DNA of 64,000 nucleotides from Oleiagrimonas soli (GCF_000761445.1 NZ_KN196470.1:546149-610148); one strand, 5' to 3'; positions 28,204-37,870 are shown, counted from the first letter of the stretch. Numbers and translations: made by a program. The notes: generated by a model from the letters alone, not told the origin.

Positions 28204-29148
28204 TCAGAAGTTCGCTTCGTACGGCTCGCTGGCGAAGCCGGCGCACAGACCGCCCTGACCGGTGTTGGCCATGCCGGTGATGCTCATCGGGCATTCCATC
28301 ACGTCGATGCCGTGGTCGGAACAGGTCCGGCGCAGGTCGTCGTAACCGGGCAGGTGGTGCATCACGTCGAGATCGCCGCCGTAGCTCAGCGACACGACCG
28401 GCACCATCAGCCCGTGGCGGATGCGATCCTCGATGTGCTTGAACAGGGTTTCGGCGGCGCCCTCGAAACTGCGCACCTTGGTCATCGGCTCGGTGTTGCC
28501 GCGCCAGCCGCGCAGGATCGGCTTGATGTCCAGCGCCGAACCCAGCGTCGCGCCGACCAGGCCGATGCTGCGGTCGCCGCGCTTGCGCGCGCGCTGGCGC
28601 AGGTAGTTCAGGTCGCGCGGGATCAGGAAGCCGTGCGTGTTCTGCGCGACCTGCTCCAGGCGTTCGCGCATCTGCCCGGGACTCTGTTCGGTCTCCAGCA
28701 GCCGCACGGCCTCGATGACCGGGATCGCCGAGCCGGCGAACAGCGTCTGCGTGTCGATCACGCGCATCAGGAACGGACCGGGCACGCCGGCTTCCTGGCG
28801 CGCGGGTCGGTAGTTCTTCAGGATCGCGAAGCTGGCCTTGTTGACTTGCTCGAACACCGGACTGCGCGTGGCGGTGATGGTGAAGCAGAACACGCAGTCG
28901 AAGTCGATGACCAGCCGTTCCATGAACAGCTGCATGACTTCCTCGGACGAATAGGGCGTGGTTTCCGCGCCGTGACTTCGGCTGCCCATGTTCGAGTCGA
29001 GAAAGCGCTGGGTTTCAACCGGATCGCGCTGATCGGCGAAGGTTTCGCCCTCGACGTTGACGAGGATCGGCAGCACTGTGATGTTGTTTTTCTGCACGAA
29101 TTCCAGTGGCAGATCGCACGTCGCATCCATGACCAGACCGATACGCAT
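28204..29148 (-). CDS. DegV-family fatty-acid-binding protein
   Basis: 314 residues. MRIGLVMDATCDLPLEFVQKN is the N-terminal DegV signature. The rest contains the EDD-fold region with PYSSEEVMQLFMERL, LIPRDLNYLRQRARKRGDRSIG and a C-terminal MSITGMANTGQGGLCAGF. DegV/FakB proteins bind fatty acids; FakB needs the kinase FakA, which is not seen in the window. AGGGTTC-type spacing precedes the ATG. It stands between the DUF4124 gene and fadE. Confidence 0.88.
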   Translation of the reverse strand: MRIGLVMDATCDLPLEFVQKNNITVLPILVNVEGETFADQRDPVETQRFLDSNMGSRSHGAETTPYSSEEVMQLFMERLVIDFDCVFCFTITATRSPVFEQVNKASFAILKNYRPARQEAGVPGPFLMRVIDTQTLFAGSAIPVIEAVRLLETEQSPGQMRERLEQVAQNTHGFLIPRDLNYLRQRARKRGDRSIGLVGATLGSALDIKPILRGWRGNTEPMTKVRSFEGAAETLFKHIEDRIRHGLMVPVVSLSYGGDLDVMHHLPGYDDLRRTCSDHGIDVMECPMSITGMANTGQGGLCAGFASEPYEANF

Positions 29149-29266
29149 AGAACCCTCCCGACGTGATACGCATGGCTGACAGCGTGAAACCTATCACGTA
29201 ATCAGCTCTTCCAGTGCAAGCTACGTTGTGTCATCCAAAATGGTTGCATGTCGCAGCTGAACGTCC

Positions 29267-31681
29267 TCAGCGCAGGGATTTGTAGGTGTCGGCATCGAAG
29301 GCGTCGACCTGCACCACTTCGTTGCGCGCCTCGCGCGCTTCGTCGAGCAGTTCGTACTCCTCGCTGGTGATGACGCCGGCCTGCAGGGCGAGATCGTCGA
29401 GCATGTAGCCCGGCGCGCGTTCGAGCCGGCCGGCGCGCACCGCGTCGCGCATCTTGGTCTCGACCGGGATGGCGCGCACGGCCTTGTCCAGCGCGGCTTC
29501 GAGCATGCCCAGGCCGACCTCGTCGCCCTGCGGCACGAAGATGTCCTCGGTCAGATGGATGCGCGCCTCGCGGTCTTCGAGGATGGTGCGCGCCACGCGT
29601 CGGCCGAGACCGTCGGACGGCGGCCGGAAGCGCGCGCCCAGCGGGAACACGACGATGCGCGCCAGCCACGAGGCGGCGCTGTTGGGCAGGTTCTCCATCA
29701 CGCCGCGCAGCGCTTCCTGGGTGCGGTACAGCGCGGTCGCGGCGCTCCAGCGGGCGAGGTCGTAGTTGCTGGCGATCTTCGGTTCGTCGATGTAACGCTT
29801 CATCGCGGCGGCAGCCATGTACTGCCAGGCCAGCGCGTCGGCGAGGCGGCCGGAGATTTTCTCGCGCCGCTTCAGGGTGCCGCCGAGCGTGGCCATCGAC
29901 AGGTCGGAGACGAAGGCGAACGCGGCCGAGAAGCGCGACAGGTGCTGGAAGAAGCGCTTCAGGTCGCCCTCCGGCGCGCCGGCCAGACGGCTGCCGGTCA
30001 GCGCCAGCGCGAAGGCGCGCATGGCGCGGGTGCAGACGAAGTTGATATAGCCGAACAGGGCCTTGTCGAGCTTGGCCTCGTCCTTCTCCTCGACCGCGCC
30101 GATTAGCTTCTGCACGAACGGATGGCAGCGGATCGCGCCCTGGCCGTAGATGATCATCGAGCGCGTGAGAATGTTCGCGCCCTCGACGGTGATGCCGACC
30201 GGGATCGCCATCCACATGCGCGAGAGCAAGTTGCGCGGGCCGCGCTGGATGGCGGCGCCGGCGCGGATGTCCATGGCGTCGGCGACCACTTCGCGCATGC
30301 CTTCGGTCAGGTAAGCCTTGGCGATGGAGCCGAGCACGGCGGGACGCTCGCCGGCGTCCAGCGCGCCGCAGGTCAGGGTGCGCGTGGCGCTCATCACGTA
30401 GGTCATGCCGGCGATGCGCGCCAGCGGTTCCTCGATGCCCTCGAAGCGGCCGATGGGGGTGTCGAACTGCTCGCGCACGGTGGCGTAGGCGCCGCAGATG
30501 CGGGTGGCCATCTGCGCCGCGCCGATCGACAGCGCCGGCAGCGAGATGGAGCGGCCGGCGGCCAGCGATTCCATCAGCATGCGCCAGCCGTGGCCGATCT
30601 GTTCGCGGCCGCCGATGATGGCGTCCAGCGGCACGAATACGTCGGTGCCGACGATGGGACCGTTGTTGAACGGCACGCCCATCGGGTCGTGATGGCGGCC
30701 GATCTCGATGCCGGGCAGGTCGCGCGGAATCAGCGCGCAGGTGATGCCCAGATCTTCCTCGCCGCCGAGCAGGCCGTGCGGGTCCTTGAGGCGGAAGGCG
30801 AGGCCGATCAATGTCGCCACCGGCGCCAGCGTGATGTAGCGCTTGTTCCAGGTCAGGCGCATGCCCAGCACTTCCTCGCCGTCGTACATGCCGCGTTCGA
30901 CGATGCCGGTCGACTGCGTGGCGGCGGCGTCGGAGCCGGCTTCGGGACCGGTCAGGGCGAAGCAGGGCACTTCGCGGCCGTCGGCCAGGCGCGGCAGGTA
31001 GCGCTGCTTCTGTTCGTCGGTGCCGTAGTGCAGCAGCAGTTCGCCGGGGCCGAGCGAGTTGGGCACCATCACCGTCACCGCAGCGGCGATGGAGCGGCTG
31101 GCGATACGCGTGACCACGCGCGAATGACCAATCTCGGAAAATCCCAGGCCGCCGAATTCCTCGGGGATGACCATGCCGAAGAAGCGCTCGCGCTTGAGGT
31201 AGTCCCAGACCGCCTCGGGCATTTCGCGGTCCTGCTCGATCTGCCAGTCGTCGAGCATGCGGCACAGCGTGTCGACCTGCTGGTCCATGAAGGCCTGTTC
31301 GCGCTTGCTCAGCGGCTGGCAGCGGAAATGTTCCAGTCGGCTCCAGTTGGGCATGCCGGAGAAAATCTCGGCGTCCCACCACACCGTGCCGGCTTCCAGC
31401 GCGATGCGCTCGGTTTCGCCGAGCCGCGGCAGCACGCGGCCCATCAGCGGCATCAGCGATTTCGCGAACAGCGCGCGCCGCAGCGGCGCGAAGCCAGTGA
31501 CCAGCGCCAGCGCCACGGTCAGTAGCAACAGGAAGCCGAACAGCACGGGCGAAGCCACGCCGTGCACCAGCCAGGTCAGGAACAGCACGGTCAGGGCGGC
31601 GGTCCAGGCCTGCCAGCCGCGTCCGCCGATGGCGAAGGCGAACAGCACGATCAGGGCGATGAGGATTCCCGCAAGCAGCAT
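29267..31681 (-). CDS. fadE: Acyl-CoA dehydrogenase FadE type
   Basis: 804 residues from the ATG at 31681 (AAGGAG 8 nt upstream); in-frame sequence up to 31936 is not protein-like. Two N-terminal hydrophobic segments (about 3-40, 45-70) tether it to the membrane, as in E. coli FadE (814 aa). Flavin and substrate regions include ALTGPEAGSDAA, YITLAPVATLIGLAFRL and GVPFNNGPIVGTDVFVPLD. The C-terminal extension (about 520-800) is the FadE-specific DUF1974 region. It performs the first step of fatty acid beta-oxidation. Confidence 0.95.
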   Translation of the reverse strand: MLLAGILIALIVLFAFAIGGRGWQAWTAALTVLFLTWLVHGVASPVLFGFLLLLTVALALVTGFAPLRRALFAKSLMPLMGRVLPRLGETERIALEAGTVWWDAEIFSGMPNWSRLEHFRCQPLSKREQAFMDQQVDTLCRMLDDWQIEQDREMPEAVWDYLKRERFFGMVIPEEFGGLGFSEIGHSRVVTRIASRSIAAAVTVMVPNSLGPGELLLHYGTDEQKQRYLPRLADGREVPCFALTGPEAGSDAAATQSTGIVERGMYDGEEVLGMRLTWNKRYITLAPVATLIGLAFRLKDPHGLLGGEEDLGITCALIPRDLPGIEIGRHHDPMGVPFNNGPIVGTDVFVPLDAIIGGREQIGHGWRMLMESLAAGRSISLPALSIGAAQMATRICGAYATVREQFDTPIGRFEGIEEPLARIAGMTYVMSATRTLTCGALDAGERPAVLGSIAKAYLTEGMREVVADAMDIRAGAAIQRGPRNLLSRMWMAIPVGITVEGANILTRSMIIYGQGAIRCHPFVQKLIGAVEEKDEAKLDKALFGYINFVCTRAMRAFALALTGSRLAGAPEGDLKRFFQHLSRFSAAFAFVSDLSMATLGGTLKRREKISGRLADALAWQYMAAAAMKRYIDEPKIASNYDLARWSAATALYRTQEALRGVMENLPNSAASWLARIVVFPLGARFRPPSDGLGRRVARTILEDREARIHLTEDIFVPQGDEVGLGMLEAALDKAVRAIPVETKMRDAVRAGRLERAPGYMLDDLALQAGVITSEEYELLDEAREARNEVVQVDAFDADTYKSLR

Positions 31682-31907
31682 GGTGCATCTCCTTATTCGC
31701 GACGCCCCATTCTGACGGTCTACGCGCGCGACTGGCAAAAATGCGCGCCGCCCGGTGCGCCGCCGTTCATGTCGACGGGCGCATCGCAGCGCCGATGCAC
31801 GCGCAAGCGCGTACAATAAGAGGGATATCCGAACGAAGTGTTTCCTGCCGGCGTGGCGTCGCCGGCGTCGCGCGTCGCCACGCGATGCGCCCGATGCGAG
31901 AATCCGC

Positions 31908-32711
31908 GTGAAAGACAAGAATGAAATCGTCGCCAACTGGCTGCCGCGCTACACCGGCACCGAACTGGGCGACTTCGGCGACCACATCCTGCTGACCAAC
32001 TTCGGGCATTACCTGGAGCTGTTCGCGCAGTGGCACGGCGTGGACATCCGCGGCACCGACCGTCCGATGCCCAACGCCACCGCCGACGGCATCACCATGA
32101 TCAACTACGGCATGGGCAGTCCCAACGCCGCCACGGTGATGGATCTGCTGTCGGCGATCTCGCCGCAGGCCGTGCTGTTCCTGGGCAAATGCGGCGGCGT
32201 GAAGAAGAAGAACAAGATCGGCGACCTGGTGCTGCCGATCGCGGCCATCCGCGGCGAAGGCACCTCCAACGACTACCTGCCGCCGGAAGTGCCGGCGCTG
32301 CCGGCGTTCCAGCTGCAGCGCGGCGCGTCGACGATGATCCGCGACCTGGGCCACGACTACTGGACCGGCACCGTCTACACCACCAACCGCCGCGTGTGGG
32401 AGCACGACGAAAACTTCAAGCGCTATCTGCGCCAGACGCGTTGCATGGCGGTGGACATGGAGACGGCGACCATCTTCGCCGCCGGCTTCGCCAACGGCAT
32501 TCCCACCGGCGCGCTGCTGTTGGTGTCCGACCAGCCGATGATTCCCGAGGGCGTGAAGACCGAGGCCAGCGACCGCAAGGTCACCGCCGAGTATGTCGAA
32601 TCGCACATCAAGGTCGGCATCGAGGCGCTGAAGCTGGTGCGTCGTCACGGACGCAGCGTCAAGCACCTGCGGTTCGAGGAAGACCTGGAAGTCGATCCCG
32701 ACGAGGATTGA
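31908..32711 (+). CDS. amn: AMP nucleosidase, short form
   Basis: 267 residues from the GTG at 31908 (MKDKNEIVANWLPRYTGTEL). The phosphorylase-like fold is shown by MINYGMGSPNAATVMDLL, VLFLGKCGGVKKKNKIGDLV, and the catalytic region MAVDMETATIFAAGF and LLLVSDQPMIPEGVKTE. It hydrolyses AMP to adenine and ribose-5-phosphate. It is shorter than the 484-aa E. coli Amn because it lacks the N-terminal regulatory domain, as in other proteins of this order. Upstream in-frame codons are Arg-rich and were not used. Confidence 0.92.
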   Translation: MKDKNEIVANWLPRYTGTELGDFGDHILLTNFGHYLELFAQWHGVDIRGTDRPMPNATADGITMINYGMGSPNAATVMDLLSAISPQAVLFLGKCGGVKKKNKIGDLVLPIAAIRGEGTSNDYLPPEVPALPAFQLQRGASTMIRDLGHDYWTGTVYTTNRRVWEHDENFKRYLRQTRCMAVDMETATIFAAGFANGIPTGALLLVSDQPMIPEGVKTEASDRKVTAEYVESHIKVGIEALKLVRRHGRSVKHLRFEEDLEVDPDED

Positions 32712-32810
32712 TTCGCGCACGCGCGGCGGTCGGCCTCGGGTCGGGCCGCCGCGTGCCTGCGTGGCATCATCGCCGCTGGCCGCACCCGCGGCGCGAACGA
32801 CGGAAGGCGA

Positions 32811-34124
32811 ATGCAGACGGACAAGATCGGTTTCTGGGGCGCGGTATCCATCGGCGTCGGCGGCATGGTGGGCGGCGGTATCTTCGCCGTGCTCGGTCTT
32901 TCGGTGCAGTTGGCCCACGGCGCCGCGCCCATCGCCTTTCTGCTGGCCGGTCTGGTCGCGCTGGTCACGGCGTGGTCCTACGCCAAGCTGTCGGTGGCGT
33001 TTCCGTCGCAGGGCGGCACGGTCACGTTCCTGTATCAGGCGTTCGGGCCGAGCCTGTTCACCGGTACCGCCAACGTGCTGCTGTGGATCAGCTACATCGT
33101 CATGCTGTCGCTGTACGCGCATGCGTTCGGCAGCTATGGCGCGCTGCTGTTTCCGGCCGACCAGCGGGGTTTCTGGACGCACGCCCTGATCAGCGCGGTG
33201 ATCGTGGCGATCACCGCGCTCAACCTGCTCAGCGTGAAGGCCATCGGCGCCGCCGAGCGCTGGATCGTGGCGATCAAGATCCTGATCCTGACCGTGTTCG
33301 TCGGCATCGGCCTGTTCGGTATGGATACGCAGCGGCTGGCGCCTTCGGACTGGGCCGGCTGGCTGCCGGTGGTGGCCGGCGGCATGATCATCTTCGTCGC
33401 TTACGAGGGCTTCGAGCTGATCGCCAATGCGGCCGAGGACGTGCGCGATCCGAAGCGCACCCTGCCGCGCGCGTTCTACGCCTGCGTCGGTTTCGTCATC
33501 GTGCTGTATCTGGCGGTGGCGGCGGTGACGCTGGGCAACCTGTCCGTGGACGGCATCGTCGCGGCCCAGGACTACGCGCTGGCCGAGGCCGCGCGACCGT
33601 TTCTCGGCACGGCCGGCTACATGGTCATCACCGTGGCCGCATTGTTGTCCACGGCGTCGGCGATCAACGCCACGCTGTACGGCGCGGCGCGATTGAGCTT
33701 TGTCATCGCGCAGGACGGCGAACTGCCGAGTGTTCTGGAGCGGCGCATCTGGAACCGTCCCGTCGTCGGCCTGCTGATTACTGCCGCGTTGACGCTGGCG
33801 CTGGCCAACGGCTTCGATCTGTCCAACATCTCGACCATGGGCAGCACCGGCTTCCTGCTGATCTTCGCGGCCGTCAACGTGGCCAATGCGCGGCTGGCCG
33901 GCAAGACCGGAGCGCGTCCGTGGCTGGCGTGGCTGGGCGCGGCGGCGTGTCTGCTGGCGTTGGCCTGTCTTCTGGTCGAGACCGCGCTGCGCACGCCGGC
34001 GCAGTTGAGCGTGCTGGCCGCCATGCTGGGGTTGGCCTGGGGCATCGAGCTCGTCTACCGGCGCTGGCGCGAGCGTCCGCTGCATCTGCCGATTCATCAC
34101 CGCGGGGCCCGCGGCGGGCAATGA
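32811..34124 (+). CDS. APC-family amino acid permease
   Basis: 437 residues with about 12 predicted helices. SIGVGGMVGGGIFAVLGLSV is the APC helix-1 signature with the unwound GG(G)xI segment. GGMIIFVAYEGFELIANAAEDVRDPKRTLPRA is the helix-6 and following loop region (in parts). Substrate unknown. ACGGAAGGCGA precedes the ATG. It lies 99 nt after amn. The chitinase-linked palindrome begins 3 nt after its stop codon. Confidence 0.9.
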   Translation: MQTDKIGFWGAVSIGVGGMVGGGIFAVLGLSVQLAHGAAPIAFLLAGLVALVTAWSYAKLSVAFPSQGGTVTFLYQAFGPSLFTGTANVLLWISYIVMLSLYAHAFGSYGALLFPADQRGFWTHALISAVIVAITALNLLSVKAIGAAERWIVAIKILILTVFVGIGLFGMDTQRLAPSDWAGWLPVVAGGMIIFVAYEGFELIANAAEDVRDPKRTLPRAFYACVGFVIVLYLAVAAVTLGNLSVDGIVAAQDYALAEAARPFLGTAGYMVITVAALLSTASAINATLYGAARLSFVIAQDGELPSVLERRIWNRPVVGLLITAALTLALANGFDLSNISTMGSTGFLLIFAAVNVANARLAGKTGARPWLAWLGAAACLLALACLLVETALRTPAQLSVLAAMLGLAWGIELVYRRWRERPLHLPIHHRGARGGQ

Positions 34125-34127
34125 TCG

Positions 34128-34139
34128 GACAACGTTGTC
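34128..34139 (+). promoter_or_regulatory. Distal 12-bp palindrome upstream of the chitinase
   Basis: GACAACGTTGTC is identical to a second copy 261 nt nearer the chitinase. It has the central CG of LacI-family operators and resembles NagR/NagQ-type sites (TGACA-rCGy-TGTCA) as I recall them from Shewanella and Xanthomonas. Confidence 0.6.
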
Positions 34140-34388
34140 AAAAAGTCGTTCGCCAGTGCACTGGGCTTTCCTAGTACGTCGATGACGTGAGCACTCGGGC
34201 GTGGGTGCTTCCTGACGCACGCCATCTTCTTCGCAACCCTTTGCTGGGTTTATTTTCCGCCGTGCCGAAGGCGCGAGGGCGTCCTTTCGTGTGCGCATCG
34301 CGTCGTTCGTGCGGTGGGGCGGCGCGAGGAAAGTGTGATCCAGGTCACATCGTTGGCGTCTTATTCGGTCTTGTAGGACAAGTTTGTA

Positions 34389-34400
34389 GACAACGTTGTC
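34389..34400 (+). promoter_or_regulatory. Proximal 12-bp palindrome upstream of the chitinase
   Basis: The second GACAACGTTGTC lies about 154 nt before the chitinase ATG, followed closely by a half-like repeat (ATAACGTTGC). Together with the distal copy it would allow looping repression. The rest of the 429-nt gap (34125-34553) shows no gene. Confidence 0.65.
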
Positions 34401-34553
34401 ATAACGTTGCTATCACATCGAACAATGACCGCATCAGAACGGTCGCCCGCAGGGATGCGGACGGCGACTGTCCCCACCGACCACCCGGACGTGGCCGGTC
34501 GATCGCCAGGCAGCAAGGCCAACTCAAGCGATTCCTGAATGGAGGAGACAGAG

Positions 34554-36305
34554 ATGATGCACACACAGCAATGGAAGAGATGGGCGCACCTGACCCTGGG
34601 TGCCCTGGGCAGCGTGGTCGGCGGCAGCATCGCCACGCTGATGCTTGCCGTCGTGCCCGTGCGCGTGGCGCATGCGCAGACGGCCACCGCCTGCGCCGCA
34701 CCGTGGAGCGCTTCGACCGCGTACAACGGCGGCGACGTCGCCAGCGAGAACGGCGTCAACTACCTGGCCAACTGGTGGACGCAGGGCGACGACCCGGCGA
34801 CCAACAACGGTCCCGGCGGTTCCGGCCAGCCGTGGACGTCGCAGGGCGCCTGCGGCTCGTCGGGTTCCGGCGGTGGCGGCACCGGCAGTGGCGGCTGCGC
34901 CGCGCCGTGGAGCGCCTCGACCGCGTACAACGGCGGCGACGTCGCCAGTGAGAACGGCGTCAACTACAAGGCCAACTGGTGGACGCAGGGCGACGACCCG
35001 GCCACCCACAGCGGCCCGAGCGGTTCCGGCCAGCCGTGGACCTCGCAGGGCAGTTGCAGCGGCAGCAGCGGTGGCGGCAACAATCCGCCGACGGCAAACT
35101 TCTCCGATGCCATCAACGGCCTGAGCGTGAGCTTCACCGACGCCTCCAGCGACAGCGACGGCTCCATCGCCTCGCGCGCCTGGAACTTCGGCGACGGCGC
35201 GACCTCGACCGCGACCAACCCGAGCCACACCTACGCCGCGGGCGGCACCTACACCGTCACCCTGACCGTGACCGACAACGGCGGTGCGACCGGCAGCAAG
35301 AGCGCGTCCGTGACCGTGTCCAGCGGTGGCGGCGGTGGCGGCGGCGGTACGCCGGCGGGCTTCGTTTTCAGCCCGTACAAGGACATCACCGTCAATCTGA
35401 ACTGGAACACCAACGTGATGTCGACCAAGGTCACCGGCTCGCTGATCCCGGTGGTCGGCAGCGGCAGCCTGATCTCGAACTACGAGCCGAACCTCGGCGC
35501 GATCACCCTGGCCTTCGCCACCGGCACCTGCGGCAGCGAGAACTGGGGCGGCGTGCCTGGTGCGGATTTCGCCAGCGCCAACGTCTCGGCGCTCGACAGT
35601 GCGGGCGTGGACTACATCGTCTCCACCGGCGGCGCCGCGGGCACGTTCAGCTGCTCGGATCCGTCCTCGATGGTGCAGTTCATCCAGCGCTACTACTCGC
35701 CGCACATGGTCGGCGTCGACTTCGACATCGAAGGCGGCCAGACCGCGTCGCAGCTCAACGCGCTGGTGCAGCAGGTGGCTTACGCCGAGTCGCAGTATCC
35801 GAACCTGCGCTTCTCGTTCACGCTGGCCACGCTGGCCGCGTCCGACGGCAGCTACGGCGGCCTGAACTCGCTGGGCAACAGCGTGATGCAGGCGATCCAG
35901 AGCAACGGCCTGCAGAACTACACCATCAACCTGATGGTGATGGACTTCGGCTCGGCCAGCCCGGGCGTGTGCGTGGTCGTCAACGGTTCCTGCGACATGG
36001 GCCAGTCGGCGATCCAGGCCGCGGTGAATCTGGAGCACACCTACGGCGTGCCCGCCAGCAAGATCGAGCTGACGCCGATGATCGGCATGAACGACGTGTC
36101 CAGCGAGATCTTCACGGTCAACGACGTCGACACGGTGAGCAACTACGCCGTCAGCAACGGTCTGGCCGGCGTGCACTTCTGGTCGCTGGACCGCGACACG
36201 CCGTGCGCCAGCAACAGCGGCTACGCGTCGCCGACCTGCAACTCGGTCTCCGGCACCTCGGCGCTGGAGTACACCAATCGCTTCCTGCAGGACTTCGGTC
36301 TGTAA
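34554..36305 (+). CDS. Secreted GH18 chitinase with two chitin-binding modules and a PKD domain
   Basis: 583 residues from the ATG at 34554, set by GGAGGAG 7 nt upstream. Signal peptide (about 1-42, ending RVAHAQ) is followed by two near-identical CBM5/12 modules (about 47-100 and 115-168, CAAPWSASTAYNGGDVA...) joined by Gly/Ser linkers. A PKD domain follows (about 180-262; WNFGDGATSTATNPSHTY), then a poly-Gly linker and a GH18 catalytic domain (about 275-583) with MVGVDFDIEGG and acid E393. It should degrade insoluble chitin outside the cell. A terminator follows directly. Two operators upstream suggest induction by chitin products. Confidence 0.95.
   Translation: MMHTQQWKRWAHLTLGALGSVVGGSIATLMLAVVPVRVAHAQTATACAAPWSASTAYNGGDVASENGVNYLANWWTQGDDPATNNGPGGSGQPWTSQGACGSSGSGGGGTGSGGCAAPWSASTAYNGGDVASENGVNYKANWWTQGDDPATHSGPSGSGQPWTSQGSCSGSSGGGNNPPTANFSDAINGLSVSFTDASSDSDGSIASRAWNFGDGATSTATNPSHTYAAGGTYTVTLTVTDNGGATGSKSASVTVSSGGGGGGGGTPAGFVFSPYKDITVNLNWNTNVMSTKVTGSLIPVVGSGSLISNYEPNLGAITLAFATGTCGSENWGGVPGADFASANVSALDSAGVDYIVSTGGAAGTFSCSDPSSMVQFIQRYYSPHMVGVDFDIEGGQTASQLNALVQQVAYAESQYPNLRFSFTLATLAASDGSYGGLNSLGNSVMQAIQSNGLQNYTINLMVMDFGSASPGVCVVVNGSCDMGQSAIQAAVNLEHTYGVPASKIELTPMIGMNDVSSEIFTVNDVDTVSNYAVSNGLAGVHFWSLDRDTPCASNSGYASPTCNSVSGTSALEYTNRFLQDFGL
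34692..34853 (+). repeat. Chitin-binding module repeat A (162 nt)
   Basis: Encodes a 54-residue CBM5/12-like module from C-A-A-P-W to S-Q-G-A-C. It differs from repeat B at only five residues and is the same length. The aromatic residues expected to stack on chitin (W, Y, W-W, W) are retained. Confidence 0.85.
34896..35057 (+). repeat. Chitin-binding module repeat B (162 nt)
   Basis: Second tandem copy, ending S-Q-G-S-C, separated from A by a 42-nt Gly/Ser-coding linker. High DNA identity suggests a recent internal duplication or gene conversion. Confidence 0.85.
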
Positions 36306-36325
36306 GGCAAGCCAGGGAAGGTATG

Positions 36326-36354
36326 AACGGACCGGGCCTCGTGCCCGGTCCGTT
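36326..36354 (+). terminator. Terminator after the chitinase gene
   Basis: AACGGACCGGGC, a 5-nt loop, then GCCCGGTCCGTT forms a 12-bp stem, followed by a short T-containing tail, 21 nt after the stop codon. Confidence 0.8.
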
Positions 36355-36423
36355 TCGTTGTGGGCCTGCCGATGCGGCGCGGAGCGGGTATGCTTCCGCT
36401 CCGTTTCAAGGATGGCGACCGCG

Positions 36424-36984
36424 ATGATTCCGCTGCCGGACCTGCGCACCGAGCGCACCCACATACGCTTGCCGCGCGAGGACGACGCCGAGCGTCTGCT
36501 CGCCTATCGCCGCGACAACCGCGCGCACCTCGCGCCGTGGGAACCGGAGCGCGACGACGGCTACTACACGCTCGAAGTCTGCGAGCGCGCCATCGTCGAG
36601 CACATTGAGGCGGCGCATGCCGATCGCGCGTATCCGCTGCTGGTGTTGTCGCCGGACGACAGCGTCATCCTCGCCACCTTCACCTTCGCCAATGTGGTGC
36701 GCGGCATCTTTCAGGCCTGCCATCTGGGCTACGGTATCGCTGCGGATCGGCAGGGCGAGGGACTGATGCACGAAGCGCTGCAGGCCGGCCTGGTCTGGGC
36801 TTTCGATGACCTGCGCATGCACCGCGTGATGGCCAACTACCTGCCCGACAACGAGCGCAGCGAACGGCTGCTGCAGCGGCTCGGATTCGAGCGCGAGGGC
36901 TACGCGCGCAGCTACCTGAAGATCGCCGGCGCCTGGCGCGACCACGTGTTGACCGCACTGCTGCATCCCGACGCGCGCGGCTGA
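36424..36984 (+). CDS. RimJ/RimL-type GNAT N-acetyltransferase
   Basis: 186 residues. MIPLPDLRTERTHIRLPREDDAE is the usual RimJ-like start. Acetyl-CoA-binding motif A is seen as LGYGIAADRQGEGLMHEALQ (R/Q-x-x-G-x-G/L pattern). The C-terminal part NERSERLLQRLGFEREGYARSYLKI.GAWRDHV is typical of the family (in parts). It probably acetylates a protein N-terminus or a small amine. The start could also be the ATG at 36412. Confidence 0.88.
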   Translation: MIPLPDLRTERTHIRLPREDDAERLLAYRRDNRAHLAPWEPERDDGYYTLEVCERAIVEHIEAAHADRAYPLLVLSPDDSVILATFTFANVVRGIFQACHLGYGIAADRQGEGLMHEALQAGLVWAFDDLRMHRVMANYLPDNERSERLLQRLGFEREGYARSYLKIAGAWRDHVLTALLHPDARG

Positions 36985-37102
36985 TGCGCGCGGCTTGGCG
37001 GGTGCGTCGACCGGCGTCGCCATGCGATGCTGGAAGGCGTTGCGCCGCCGCGGCCGATGCCTGCGTGCGGCGTGTCCGCAACGAATCCGCAGAGGGATGC
37101 TC

Positions 37103-37870
37103 ATGAGTTCGATGGAAGCGTTCGACCTGCACGGCAAGGTCGCTCTGGTCACCGGCGCATCGCGCGGTATCGGCGAGGCGACGGCGCGGCAGTTGGCGCG
37201 CTGGGGTGCGCATGTCGTGGTCAGCAGCCGCAAGCTGGATGCCTGCGAGAAGGTGGCCGAGGCGATCCGCGGCGAAGGCGGCGCGGCCGAGGCGCTGGCC
37301 ATGCACATGGGCGACACCGATGCCATCGAGGCCGGCTTCGCCGCGCTCGACGCACGCGATGTGGCGCCGGACATCCTGGTCAACAACGCCGCTGCCAATC
37401 CGTACTACGGGCCGCTGGCGGCGCAGGATCTGGACAGTTTCCAGAAGACGCTCGACGTCAACGTGCGCGGCTATTTCTACACCACGGCGCAGGCCGTGCG
37501 GCGCATGCAGGCGAAGGGCGGCGGCGCGGTGGTCAATGTCGCCTCGATCAACGCGCGGCGGCCGGCGCCGGGGCAGGGCGCCTACTCGATGAGCAAGGCG
37601 GCCATCGTGTCGATGACCGAAAGCTTCGCGCGCGAGCTCGGTCCGCAGGGCATCCGCGTGAACGCGGTGCTGCCCGGTCTGACCGACACCCGCTTCGCCT
37701 CGGCGCTGCTGGACGACGACAAGCTGATGCGCTTCCTGCGCGCGCAGATTCCGCTGGGGCGCGCGGCGCAGCCCGAGGAGATTGCCGCCGCGGTCGCGTT
37801 CCTGTGCACGCCGGCGGCGAGCTACGTCAACGGCGCGAGCTGGGTGCTGGACGGCGGCTTTCTGGCCTGA
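37103..37870 (+). CDS. SDR-family oxidoreductase (FabG-like)
   Basis: 255 residues from the ATG at 37103 with AGAGGG 6 nt upstream. GKVALVTGASRGIGEATARQ is the cofactor motif, NNAAANP the NNAG equivalent, NVASINA holds the catalytic Ser, and YSMSKAA the YxxxK. The C-terminus has VNAVLPGLTDTRF and YVNGASWVLDGGF. The SSRK after the second strand suggests NADP preference. Substrate unknown; close to 3-ketoacyl reductase-like dehydrogenases. Confidence 0.9.
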   Translation: MSSMEAFDLHGKVALVTGASRGIGEATARQLARWGAHVVVSSRKLDACEKVAEAIRGEGGAAEALAMHMGDTDAIEAGFAALDARDVAPDILVNNAAANPYYGPLAAQDLDSFQKTLDVNVRGYFYTTAQAVRRMQAKGGGAVVNVASINARRPAPGQGAYSMSKAAIVSMTESFARELGPQGIRVNAVLPGLTDTRFASALLDDDKLMRFLRAQIPLGRAAQPEEIAAAVAFLCTPAASYVNGASWVLDGGFLA

